From: Ascarosepion bandense
Lineage: Eukaryota; Mollusca; Cephalopoda; Sepiida; Sepiidae
Assembly (NCBI GenBank): GCA_037127315.1
Contig: JBBBDQ010001155.1
Span: forward strand, 1,838,501 to 1,902,500
Reading direction: 5' to 3'
Length of the DNA: 64,000 bases
Made by a program: the position numbers and the translations under genes. Below are positions 1 to 9,330 of this stretch, one piece after another. Numbering within the stretch: position 1 is the first letter of the stretch; each line of letters begins with the position of its first letter. The notes below the pieces were generated by a model. That model ran no database searches. It saw only the letters and a program-made list of their open reading frames with translations, and was not told the DNA's origin.

Positions 1-454
1 TACTCGAGCAACCTGACTGCCAACTAGGTAAATAGATTTGTACAGTTAAATCAACCAAATGCAACTGCTACTTCTACTTCATCAGCTTCTTTTCTTGCTC
101 TTCCCACTTGTTGAACTCCCTTCCATATATTTGCTTCCCTGATGGCTACAATCTCCAAGAATTTAAATGCAATGTCAATTCCCATCTCTTATCCACTTGA
201 CTCTGGTCCTTCTCTTGTCCTTTCTCCATCAACCCATATATCTTGTTCTTTTCCTTTCTCACCCTACCCTCACAACTGTCTTCACACTGATATTCCCATC
301 TTGCTCTTACCCTTTTACTTACCCCCCCCCCCCCGTAACTGGTTCATCTTTCCCTCCACTCTCTCTGTGCTTGAACTTTCACTTTTCTCTTATGTAGCCC
401 CCATGCACCAGTGGTGGTACCACCTTGTTTGGAGTGAAATGATTAAAAAAAAAA
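1..454 (+). mobile_element. CR1/Jockey-like LINE, 3' end fragment
   Basis: This is the 3' end of the commonest LINE in the window. The first 170 bases are a decayed form of the reverse-transcriptase ORF end found intact at 45.7-46.4 kb (the part reading LWNSLP, CFPD, then YNLQEFK). It is followed by the 3' UTR and the diagnostic tail, a CCCCCATGCACCAGTGGTGG-like motif, then GAAATGATT and a short A-run. The left end is cut by the window edge. It has no intact ORF and is a dead 5'-truncated copy. Confidence 0.8.
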
Positions 455-815
455 TTGGATGCTGGAAGAATTTTCCATGACATTTTTCTTAACATTTTTG
501 AATCCCTTTTTACTGCTTGAAAAGACGGGTGATTGGTTCAGAAATTACAGCAACACAATTAAGTTTTTTCTTGTTCAAATTATAGTGAACTGATTCCACA
601 TTTAATGGTAATCCAGAAAGAACTTTTTCAAAATTTGAAACTAATAGGGAAGGGATTTATAAAGGATCAGACACTGAGATATCAAGCTTGCTTGAATAAT
701 TAATGAATTTATTAAAGGAGTTTTGTAGTTTTATGAAACAAAAGAATATTTTTTCTCTTTGGAGTAAATGTTAGTAACTTGAAACTTGCATTTCAAAATG
801 AGCTAAAAGGTCTTT
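455..815. other. Intergenic/intronic spacer, nothing recognised
   Basis: AT-rich unique-looking sequence between a LINE tail and a SINE. I see no exon, RNA or element ends here. Confidence 0.5.
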
Positions 816-1117
816 GTCAGGTCAGTAAGTTAAGTGCCAAACGTGATACATGCTTGAATGATCATGTCTTGAAAAAGACATTACTGACTGGGCATGATTT
901 TCCTGCAGTAGGTTGCCATTTTTTCTGCAGTAGACTGGTTGCGAACCAAGGCTATAGAATCTAATCTGCCCTGCTATTTAACCTGTAGCTGGAGGGAGAA
1001 GAGATTGATTAATACCTTTCCCAAGGTTATTTGCAAGTGAAAACAAGTAATTCAGCTGGAATTTGAACTCGTCTCTCCAATTTTTTGTTCTGGGCTGATA
1101 TCCACTGCAACACAATG
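816..1117 (-). mobile_element. tRNA-derived SINE, diverged copy
   Basis: A minus-strand copy of the roughly 300-bp SINE seen best at 5253-5555. The conserved body (the tail-end GTCATGTCTC-like stem region, GGCAACCTACTGCAG, GGGTTAAATA, CCCTTGGGAAAGGT) is present but mutated. The tRNA-like head with the B-box GTTCGAATTCC is degenerate at about 1065-1110. It is an old insertion without a clear target duplication. Confidence 0.8.
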
Positions 1118-1442
1118 AAAATCTCTTTGTCAGACAGTTGTCTTAAAAACGAACTTTGTTGTCAAAGAATCTAAAATAATTCTTCTTTCAACAAAATCAA
1201 ATTAATCAGTTTGCTTTCAGATGGAACATGAGAAAAGCATCAATCTATTTGAAGAACAATAGTTTCTTCTAGTTTTCCAAATATTTTCGGCTCTTTCTCC
1301 TCCACACCAACACATCTGTGCATGCCTCAGGGTGATTATTTTTATTAATGCACAGATGCATTTGGGAGAAACAAATGTCTGCAATATACATGTGTGTCAG
1401 TCTGTGCATGCTTGTGCAGGGATATACATTCAAATATTGTAT

Positions 1443-1819
1443 ACTAGCAGTATAGCCCGGCGTTGCTCAGGTGTAATGAAAGATTTAAAACTAATCCATG
1501 GTCCTGGAGCTCAGACTCTTTGGATGTCGGCACAAAAGACTAGAAAGCAATAGTTGTTTCCAGTTCAAGTGAAACTGTAGACTGAAAGAAAAGTAAATGG
1601 ATGTAAGTCAAATTTTGATTTCCTGGTATTGATATCAAATAAGTTTTTTCGTCGTAAACTGAATTTTGAAGGCTAAATAAGTCCTCTAAGAAAATGGTAT
1701 CATGGCTGAGACTAAGAACTACAATCATACCTACTTAGAGCCAAACCTGATCCAAAAACTAAAATAAAAGGGCAGAATAAATACAGGCATACAGGCAGAC
1801 ACACACACAAACATCTTGC

Positions 1820-1880
<61 letters not shown>

Positions 1881-2162
1881 TCGATTTTCTGCACTATTAT
1901 AAGAACTGCAACCTTGATACTTCTTAATATCGTTTCTTATGTCTTTGTCTATGAGTGTATCAAATTTGATTAACATTGGACCACTCCTTCTATAACCCGA
2001 TTTTTTTCGATTATCAATTTTTGATATTTATCAGGGATACCTCAACACAAAACCTAGCTAAGAACACTCGCATACACTTATAGTATAACTGTATAAATTT
2101 TCAAGAAAATCGGTTCAGCTGTTTTGGAGTCTATAGGTAATGGACACAGACACACAGACACA

Positions 2163-2202
<40 letters not shown>

Positions 2203-2222
2203 GTTCCATTTATAAATAAGTT
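1443..2222. repeat. Dispersed repeat with internal (TA)n and (CA)n tracts
   Basis: It begins with a GC-rich hairpin-like segment (AGCCCGGCGTTGCTCAGG) that stands out in AT-rich surroundings. It runs through a (TA)n tract (about 1822-1878) and a (CA)n tract (about 2160-2200), and ends in AAGTTCCATTTATAAATAAG. I recall this start and end pairing as a widespread invertebrate repeat, but I cannot assign a class from one copy. There is no coding capacity. Confidence 0.45.
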
Positions 2223-2626
2223 TAGATTTAGGCAATAAACCTTTGTACATAGATGAGCATTTTACTAATGTTATAAAGATAACAGTCTGGGATTTTGATA
2301 AAAAAGCAGCAGAAATAAAAGGGTAAAAATCATTTAGAAATTAATATTAAATGACACATACTGCAAAAATGATTTTTGCATCAGTGGGATCAAAGTTTTG
2401 AAAGTTTTCAGTTTTCCTTTAGTGAGTGCCAATTAGCAGAGTTAGGAACAAATGGCAATGGTAATAATATTAAGGAAATATTTGGCATTCATTTACTGAG
2501 CAGCTTGTACTACTGTCAGTTGAAATTTATAAAATCTTTCTCTTATAAAATTTTTCAGGAAAATAGGTTTCTCAAGTCTACTAATCACTCTTGATGGGGG
2601 TTTCCCTCTTAACCTTTTGCTTGAAG

Positions 2627-2714
2627 TTATAGTGGGTTATCCGTTATAGTGAAGTGTATGTGTGTTGAAACAGATTAGTTGTATTTGGCCTTGTTAGTAG
2701 ATAGCCCACTATAA
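2627..2714. mobile_element. 88-bp MITE-like element
   Basis: Terminal inverted repeats TTATAGTGGGTTATC and GATAGCCCACTATAA (one mismatch) bound 88 bp. A second member with the same termini and a shared internal GGCC(T/A)TGT-like stretch lies at 63434-63552, which supports a mobile family. No coding sequence. The superfamily is not determinable. Confidence 0.55.
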
Positions 2715-3404
2715 GAGGGGTACAAAACAAGAAAATCAAATTGTATATAGAAACAACAATTTTATATATATCTATCAATTAAGGTTTTTACAAATAAAAG
2801 TAATGTCTTTTGTTTGGTACAAGGTCATTGAAATGTTCATAGTAGTAATTTGTTGGAAAGAGCTTATGTGTATGTATGCATGCATGTATATATGGATGTT
2901 TGTTTGGTAGGAGTGTCTTTGAAGTATTCACTCAGTCTTTAGGGTACTGGCCGGTTATTAAGTAGATTGGTGATTGATGAAGAAGAAGGAGGGGAGAGAA
3001 AGGGAGAGGCAATAATAATATGATTGCTTGACGTTTGTCAAGGGACATGTTAATTATGCTTGTATTTTTCTCACTGTGACCATCTTCTTGTCTCGTCTAT
3101 TTATTTCACTTTCTGGGGCTCCAAACAGGTCATTTGGGAATTCACATTCGGATGTAGTTCTGGGCTTCCTATTAGACAACAGCTCACAAAAAGGGTCTGT
3201 AAAAGGAATTTTTTTTTTTTTTGATAATTAGAGATTATTTGAATTTTTGCTTTTTTTTAGATGTTTCCTAGTTTTCTATTGGATGAAAATATTTTGCATC
3301 AAGGTGTGAAAATTTGCAAGTTTTGTGTGCAAAGTTTGTAAATTCCAGAAAATTTGTTTTTTAACAAAATCAATGAGTCAGATTTGAATGGAAAAATAAT
3401 GACA
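2715..3404. other. Spacer, nothing recognised
   Basis: AT-rich sequence with a short purine-rich patch (about 2975-3010) and T-runs near 3210 and 3250. No coding or element structure is visible. Confidence 0.5.
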
Positions 3405-4113
3405 TTTTTTTTTTAATCATTTCACCCCAGGCAAAGTGTAAATGCCACTGATGTGCAGGGGGCTACATAACTGAAAGAAAATTAATTAGAGGAGGGAGAA
3501 GAGGATTACAAATCAATTAGAAAGAAGCAATAGAACGATGAAAATGCAGGTGTGATGACAGTTGCAAGTGGGGAGAAAAAGGGAAGGATATACGAGGTGG
3601 GGGAAGGGCTAGAGTCAAGTGGTTAGTAGATGAGTATTGACATTGCATTTAAATTTCTGGAGGTTTTAGCCATCAGGAAAGCAAGAATATGGGAGCGAGT
3701 TCCACAGGCGGGAAGTGCGAGAGAGGAAGCTGCAGGAGTAGAATTGTCGTCTGCATTTGGCTAACCTAACTGTGAATGGGTGGGACCCAGTTGCCATTCT
3801 GGTTGCACAAGTAAACACCTGTTGAGGAGGCACCAGTGACTTAAGTTCATCTGAGCAGAAGCCATGAAAGTACTTATAGAACAGACAAAGGGAGGCCACA
3901 TCACGTCGGTGGGGAAGTGGCTGAAGTCGAGCCGCCAAGTCAGCACCTATCACGTTACTAACTCTCCTTGGAGTCTGTTGAGAACACTGAGGTGAGCGGC
4001 AGGGGTGCTTGACCATAAATGGCAGCAGTACTCCATGCAGGGTCAAATGGTAGACTTGTATATATGCAGGATGGATTCAGGCAGAAAGAACGTCCTGGAT
4101 CGACACAGTGACC
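3405..4113 (-). mobile_element. CR1/Jockey-like LINE, 3' fragment (RT C-terminus)
   Basis: A minus-strand, 5'-truncated LINE copy starting with the poly-A side (T-run, then AATCATTTCACCCCAGG). The ORF at 3666-4046 retains the family C-terminal landmarks DVASLCLFYKYFHGFCSDEL, then HPFTV, then SRLWNSLP and CFPDG, but its N-terminal part is frame-disturbed. It is the end of the reverse transcriptase polyprotein after the RT domain. Inactive. Confidence 0.85.
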
Positions 4114-4379
4114 CAAAAGATATCTCTTTATAGTACTTTGTAGTGAACAAAAACAAATCCTAAATTTAAGATATCTTAATTATGTCATTCTTTTTCCTTC
4201 AAGTTCTATGTGCTATCTATTTTAGTTGTTGCTGTTGTTAAAAGTCTTTACATGGTTTGTGTTATTTAGTAAAGTTCTTTGTTTATAAATCTGTAGCACC
4301 ATTCAACAAGGTTCAAAGAACTGTTGCCTTTGCCAAGACAAGCAGATGAGTTGAACTTTTAAAATTAACTACATTTTTT

Positions 4380-4945
4380 CTTTCCACAAATCTAGACTGT
4401 CACAGCCAGTCCTTACCATAAACTGAGTCAACCAACCTTATCCAGGACTGTTGTATTTGTTAAATACTGCTGGATCTGGACAAGCGATGAGGGATACATA
4501 TATATAAAAATATAGTCTTACATTTTCATTCTTCGACCGTGACAGTTGTGTGGAGCAGTGGAGTAGTCAGTGACAATCACATACACAAAGGAGTCATCAA
4601 GAGTCATTAGCCAGTCCGTTTCTTCAGCTAAAAATTCTAAACTTTATATAGCCTTAAAAATTCCTATGTATTTTGTTTGTTTGGGTTGATGTCATCTACG
4701 TTCAAATATATCTGTCAACCACCCTTGTCCTTTGTCCTTTGTTGATTTTTATTTATGGCCAGATGTATCTGTCAACCATATCCTTGCCAGTCATCACCTT
4801 TCAAGCTAGTTGTCGTTTATGTTTTTTTGTTGTTGCACTTAGTTGACATCATCTACAGCTGGATATATCTTTTAATCACCCTTGTCCTTTGTTGACCTTA
4901 CCTATGGCCAGATGCACCTGTCAATTACTTCTGTAATATATTACA
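4380..4945. repeat. Degenerate tandem repeat (TGTCAACC/CTTGTCCTTTG units)
   Basis: Phrases such as GGCCAGATGTATCTGTCAAC and CCCTTGTCCTTTGTTGA recur three to four times with 50-150 bp spacing, interspersed with unrelated AT-rich sequence. This suggests a decayed minisatellite or an element with internal repeats. No ORF. The remainder to 5240 shows nothing recognisable. Confidence 0.4.
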
Positions 4946-5252
4946 CAATATGGAATGGACACCTGAGGGGATGCTCCCCTGATTACTACAATTTTAACTG
5001 CTTTGAGTCAAGTCCACCATTATCTATCCTACATATCCTTATAATATGCAACCTTTGATCCCCTACAACATCGCCATTCAGTCACCTTTCACCTCGAGTG
5101 GCACTTAGTTAGTGTATTGAGAGAATGTTAATAAAAATATAATTTGGGTAATACAAGTGAAAAATATTTTGCTAACAATGAACAAAATATAGAATATTTC
5201 TTGTTGAGCTTAAATGTCATAAAAGTCATGCAAATACAAAAATCAATTGATT

Positions 5253-5555
5253 CAGTCAGTTAAGTGCCATACGTGAAACACGCTTGGGTGATCATGTTTC
5301 GAAAGAGACATGACTGACTGGGCAGAAGATTATCCTGCAGTAGGTTGCCATTGTTTTCTGCGGTAGACTGGTTGCCAGCCAAGGCTATAGAACCCAATCT
5401 GTCCTGTTATTTAACCCATAACTGGAAGGAATGGATGGATTAATACCTTTCCCAAGGGTATTTGTGCGTAAGTGAATGCAATGAATTCAACTGGAATTCG
5501 AACTCAGCTCCCCGATTTCTCATTCCGAGCCGATATCCACTGCACCATAACGCAC
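5253..5555 (-). mobile_element. Full-length tRNA-derived SINE with target duplication
   Basis: This is the reference SINE copy of the window, 303 bp on the minus strand. It is flanked by perfect 11-bp target duplications ATCAATTGATT at 5242-5252 and 5556-5566. Read on the minus strand, the head has a TGGTGCAGTGG-like A box and a GTTCGAATTCC B box, the expected pol III promoter pair of a tRNA-derived SINE. A conserved roughly 200-bp body follows (CCCTTGGGAAAGGTATTAAT, GGTTAAATAACAGGAC, GGCAACCTACTGCAGG), then a 3' end with the CTTAACTGACTGA repeat. Other copies are at 0.8, 21.4, 38.5, 55.8, 57.7, 59.3 and 59.7 kb. Confidence 0.9.
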
Positions 5556-5816
5556 ATCAATTGATTAGAAAACTAAAATAACTACTGGCTTTGAGCAGAA
5601 ATTTCTGCATGTCTAAATTCTATTAAATGGTTAATGATTCTAATCCAAATGTTTTTTTTCAAATGAAAAAGGAAAATGTATCTCAGCAAACGTGGACAGA
5701 TTTATGTCATCTCCTCACGTTCACAAATATGTAGAAAATTGACGAAATTCAGTCAAAATAATTTTTTTTTATACAGATATTCTGGGAACACGTTGGGGCT
5801 GTAATTCATGACCATG

Positions 5817-6395
5817 TGATTTCCGGCTTTCTCTTTTCCAATCTTTTCACTTTCTTTTTTGTTTATTTTTTTTTCAATTGGAGTAGATAGACTGAACTAT
5901 CACCCAGGTCACACTCCACCCACGTCTATTGAACAGGTGTAGAGGCTCATCCCTTGTTCCCTGTTTAAGATGTGGTTTCCGGCTTTCTCTTTTCCAATCT
6001 TTCCACTTTTCTTTTCTGTTTATTTTTTTTTTTAATTGGAGTAGATAGACTGAACTATCGCCCGGTTCACACTCCGCCCACATCTATTGAACAGGTGTAG
6101 AGGCTCATCCCTTGTTCCCTGGTTAGGATGTGGTTTCCGGCTTTCTCTTTTCCAATCTTTCCACTTTTCTTTTTTGTTTATTTTTTTTTTTAATTGGAGT
6201 AGATAGACTGAACTATCGCCCGGTTCACACTCCACCCATGTCTATTGAACAGGTGTAGAGGCTCATCCCTTGTTTCCTGTTTAGGATGTGGTTTCCGGCT
6301 TTCTCTTTTCCAATCTATTCACTCTTATGGAGCCCCCTGCACACCAGTGGCCTTACCGCCTTGCTTGAGGTGATATGATTAAAAAGAAAAAAAAA
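5817..6395 (+). repeat. Tandem 158-bp module ending in a CR1-like 3' tail
   Basis: About three and a half copies of a roughly 158-bp unit start at about 5818, 5975, 6133 and 6291, each beginning TTTCCGGCTTTCTCTTTTCC. The unit contains GGAGTAGATAGACTGAACTA and GAACAGGTGTAGAGGCTCAT. The last unit runs into AGCCCCCTGCACACCAGTGG and ends GATATGATT plus A-rich sequence, the same type of 3' tail as the CR1-like LINE. Short ORFs arise only because the unit repeats. The opposite-strand counterpart is at 58625-59155. Confidence 0.75.
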
Positions 6396-6913
6396 CAAAG
6401 AAACAAGTGTCAAAACAAGTAAAACATTACTTCTTTCCTTTATGTAAACATATACACAGATAAATATATACCTTATGAAAATGTAATTAGATACGTAGTG
6501 GAGCTCATTTGCAATATATTCAGCATGTCTTAGGCCACTCTCAGTCAAGGTTGACCATGGGTAGCATCATAGATTTCTACTCTGGAGCATTGGTCTCAAT
6601 GACTGTAGAAGCCAATGTGGGAGTGACAACATATATATAAGACAATGTATAAAATAACCACACCAATTGATATATGAGAACTTAGATAATTTAATGTATG
6701 TGAGGGTGAACAGAATTTTTGTCAATACATGGCTCAATAGATATTTAGTTCAATAATTGTTGTACAACAAATATTGCAAGTCCATGATATTTATTAAAGA
6801 TCAACTCATTTTCATGATGATTCACTCTTTAGGATTCAGATATATATATAAAGTATCACACGTTGAGTGCTGCAATCACATGCAAGTTATCGGATTATCA
6901 TAATTTGAAGTTG

Positions 6914-6975
<62 letters not shown>

Positions 6976-7454
6976 AAGAGAGAGTTATGTGTTAATAAAT
7001 ATGCATATGAGGGTACACACATATAATATTATCATTCAGGTGTTAATAAAACAATGGCCAATATAGTATGAACAGTGCTATTTTATGTGTATCAATAAAT
7101 ATACTTATTGACCTACATTGGTAGCACTGATTGCGTATGGCATGAAACTCTGAATCTGGCCATTGACAAAAGATATTATGTATATATATAATGAACAATT
7201 TTGGGAGAAAAATGTATGATAAAGTAGGAAAAAGATTTTTGTCATGAGTTTTGACCTTGAGGACTTCTTTAGACTAAATTTGTAGGAGACTAACCCTACC
7301 CATAAAAAATGTAAATTCTTATCATCCCTTATTCTTTACACGTGTAATGGCACCAAAATAACAAATTTAGTCTGATGTAGCCTTAAAGGACAAAAAGCAT
7401 TATATGTAAACATTTTGTCATACTGTCACACATTTTCTTTCCAATATATACATA
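6396..7454. other. Spacer with (CA)n microsatellite
   Basis: Contains a (CA)n tract at about 6914-6971. Otherwise AT-rich sequence with short TA tracts and no recognisable gene or element. Confidence 0.5.
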
Positions 7455-7952
7455 TAGTATTGTGCAAAAGTATTAAGACAAGAACTATTCTATCTTTTAT
7501 GAGGCATATTGACAGAAAATAAACAATTTAATTAAAGTAATTTTCCTTGATTTTCTCAACAAATGCTTTAGCAAGAAAAAATACTTATTACAAAATAAAT
7601 TTAATATTTAGTATAATAGCCTTTTGCTTTGATCACAGCCTTCAATCATGTCAGGCATTGACACCACAAGCTTCTTCAATGTATCTAATGGTATCTCATG
7701 CCAAACAGCTTGTATTTGTTCCCAAAGTGTGTCTTGCAAAGTAACATTAGATTTATCAATTTTTTTAATCCCAAATATCCTATAGATATTCAACAAGATT
7801 AAAATCAGGGTTTTGTGGGAGTCAATTCAAATTCCAAAGCCTTCCTTTCTCTTCCTTTTTAGTTAAATAATTCTTACAAAGGTTTGAAGTATGTTTAGGG
7901 TCATTGTCTTGTTGATAAATAAATCCCTGTCCTAATACTTTTGCACACTACT
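7455..7952 (-). mobile_element. Tc1-like transposon remnant with transposase pieces
   Basis: The left end carries TGTGCAAAAGTATTAAGACA and the right end (7930-7952) carries its inverted counterpart TGTCCTAATACTTTTGCACA, the terminal repeats of a Tc1/mariner element. Minus-strand translation gives transposase fragments: QQDNDPKHTS with the second catalytic Asp near 7900, then the C-terminal part around 7608-7796 with LWEQIQAVWHEIP and KLVVSMP. The first part of the transposase and the region holding the catalytic Glu are deleted or frameshifted, so this is an internally deleted, dead copy. Confidence 0.75.
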
Positions 7953-8051
7953 GGTAGTGTGCAAAAGTGTTAGGACAGGGGTGATTTTAAACTTTATTTT
8001 GATGCCTCATAAAAGATAAAATAATTCTTGTCCTAATACATTTGCACAGTA

Positions 8052-8056
<5 letters not shown>
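7953..8056 (+). mobile_element. 104-bp Tc1-derived MITE abutting the Tc1 remnant
   Basis: A very short element bounded by TAGTGTGCAAAAGTGTTAGG and a reversed TGTCCTAATACATTTGCACA. Its subterminal sequences (TATCTTTTATGAGGCAT on one side) match the left end of the adjacent Tc1 remnant, so it is an internally deleted relative. Its end lies head to head with the neighbour's, forming a perfect-looking hairpin at about 7928-7976. It is followed by a (TA)n tract (8053-8090). Confidence 0.65.
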
Positions 8057-8095
<39 letters not shown>

Positions 8096-8915
8096 CTGTG
8101 CAAAAGTATTATATATATATATATAGTTTCAAAGTATGTTATATTTATGTAAGAGTGCTCAATTCCAAGGATAGAATGCATGTATATATAAGAGTCGACA
8201 GCAAGGTCACCACCAAGTAGCAACAGTGAGGTTTCATGCTTCAACTGAAGATTGTATTCACTCTTCTGAGTATGATTTTAACCCACAAACTTATACAAAA
8301 TTCAGTTTATATTAAAACATTATTCAGAAAATGCAGAAATATTTGGGTGTTGAATTATGTCTTAATTTGACTGTTTCATCAAGAAATAGAGCCAATTCCT
8401 TATCAATGATCATAGATTTTAGATAGAGAACTTCGTCCCCCAATATGTTAGTCTGATCATGTCCCTCTCAAATGGTTAATAATTCTTGATTATTGTGTCC
8501 TTAAATACTTGACAATGTCCATAACTATTTTTCAAATCAACTGCCTTGGCATTAATGAAGAACAAATACAGGCAGATAACTTCACTCTTTGAAATTGAAA
8601 TAAAATTTAAATTGACAATGAAATCATGAAATAAATGTGAATTCTACAAATAAAAATGGCCTCATTAGAACAAAAATAAAGCCAAACAACAAAGTTCATT
8701 CTTCAGATTTTTTCATGTTTTCTGTTTCTTTTTTATTTTATTTTGTTAGCTTTTTTTACTTGACAGAAAACCTTTCTCTTTTTCAAGATATTTTCTAGGG
8801 TTTCTTTTTATGTTCCATGTTTCTGTGAATACTTTTTAATTTTTTTCCTTCAGTAAACAAAAAACAAAAAGAATTCTATAAATCTAAAGTTGTTTTTTAT
8901 TTTTTCTATTTTTAG
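8057..8915. other. Intron sequence upstream of the first visible M13 exon
   Basis: AT-rich, with TA tracts at 8060-8125. The last 50 bases before 8916 are pyrimidine-rich (T-runs ending TTTTTAG), serving as polypyrimidine tract and acceptor. No other exon is seen. Confidence 0.6.
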
Positions 8916-8999
8916 AAATCCTTGAAGTCCCTGTTCGTCCAAATGAGGCAAACGCAACTTCCAAAGCAAAACTTTTTTATAATTCCTGCATGAACAAAA
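8916..8999 (+). CDS. M13 metallopeptidase (NEP/ECE-like), internal exon A
   Basis: An 84-nt exon between a TTTTTAG acceptor (8909-8915) and a GTAAGAAT donor (9000). The first two bases complete a split codon, 27 codons follow, and one base is left over. The peptide begins ILEVPVRPNEANATSKAKLF and then reads YNSCMNK, matching the M13 family segment in which a KAK..Y.SCMN motif ends the first stretch of the ectodomain. Cys in SCMN is conserved in neprilysin and endothelin-converting enzymes. These are type II membrane zinc peptidases cleaving bioactive peptides outside the cell. The 1-nt overhang is exactly what exon B at 44588 needs, and the Asn-Lys-Thr spanning that junction would be an N-glycosylation sequon. 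The subfamily (NEP, ECE or invertebrate NEP-like) cannot be fixed from this. Confidence 0.85.
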
Positions 9000-9211
9000 G
9001 TAAGAATATTTTTACTTTTTAAATAGTTGATCTGATCTCATTCATTTATAAATGATCATCTATAATGATAATTCCAGATGAGGGGCAGTTAATTTTAATA
9101 ATGCAGCAATAAAAAAGAATGTCACTCAAATGAAGGCACCATATTATGAGCATATAACACTTGATGTGATCACCAAAGAAAAATCTTCAACATTTACTAT
9201 CTTTTCTGATT

Positions 9212-9330
9212 CCATATCAATATTAATGTCTATCAAATGTCAAAAGCTGCAAAACGCTTTGATAGGTAACATATTGGAAAAAAACAATCTATCTCTCCTT
9301 TCAAAAAAATTATGCTTAGCCATGTAGGAA
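9212..9330. repeat. Left flank of 27-bp array, duplicated at 23.1 kb
   Basis: About 120 bp (from CCATATCAATATTAATGTC through AACATATTGGAAAAAAAC) recurs with few differences at 23138-23240. Both copies lead directly into 27-bp-unit sequence (CATGTAGGAA...AAAGGCAATGGTAG). It marks the ancestral junction of the array. Confidence 0.8.
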
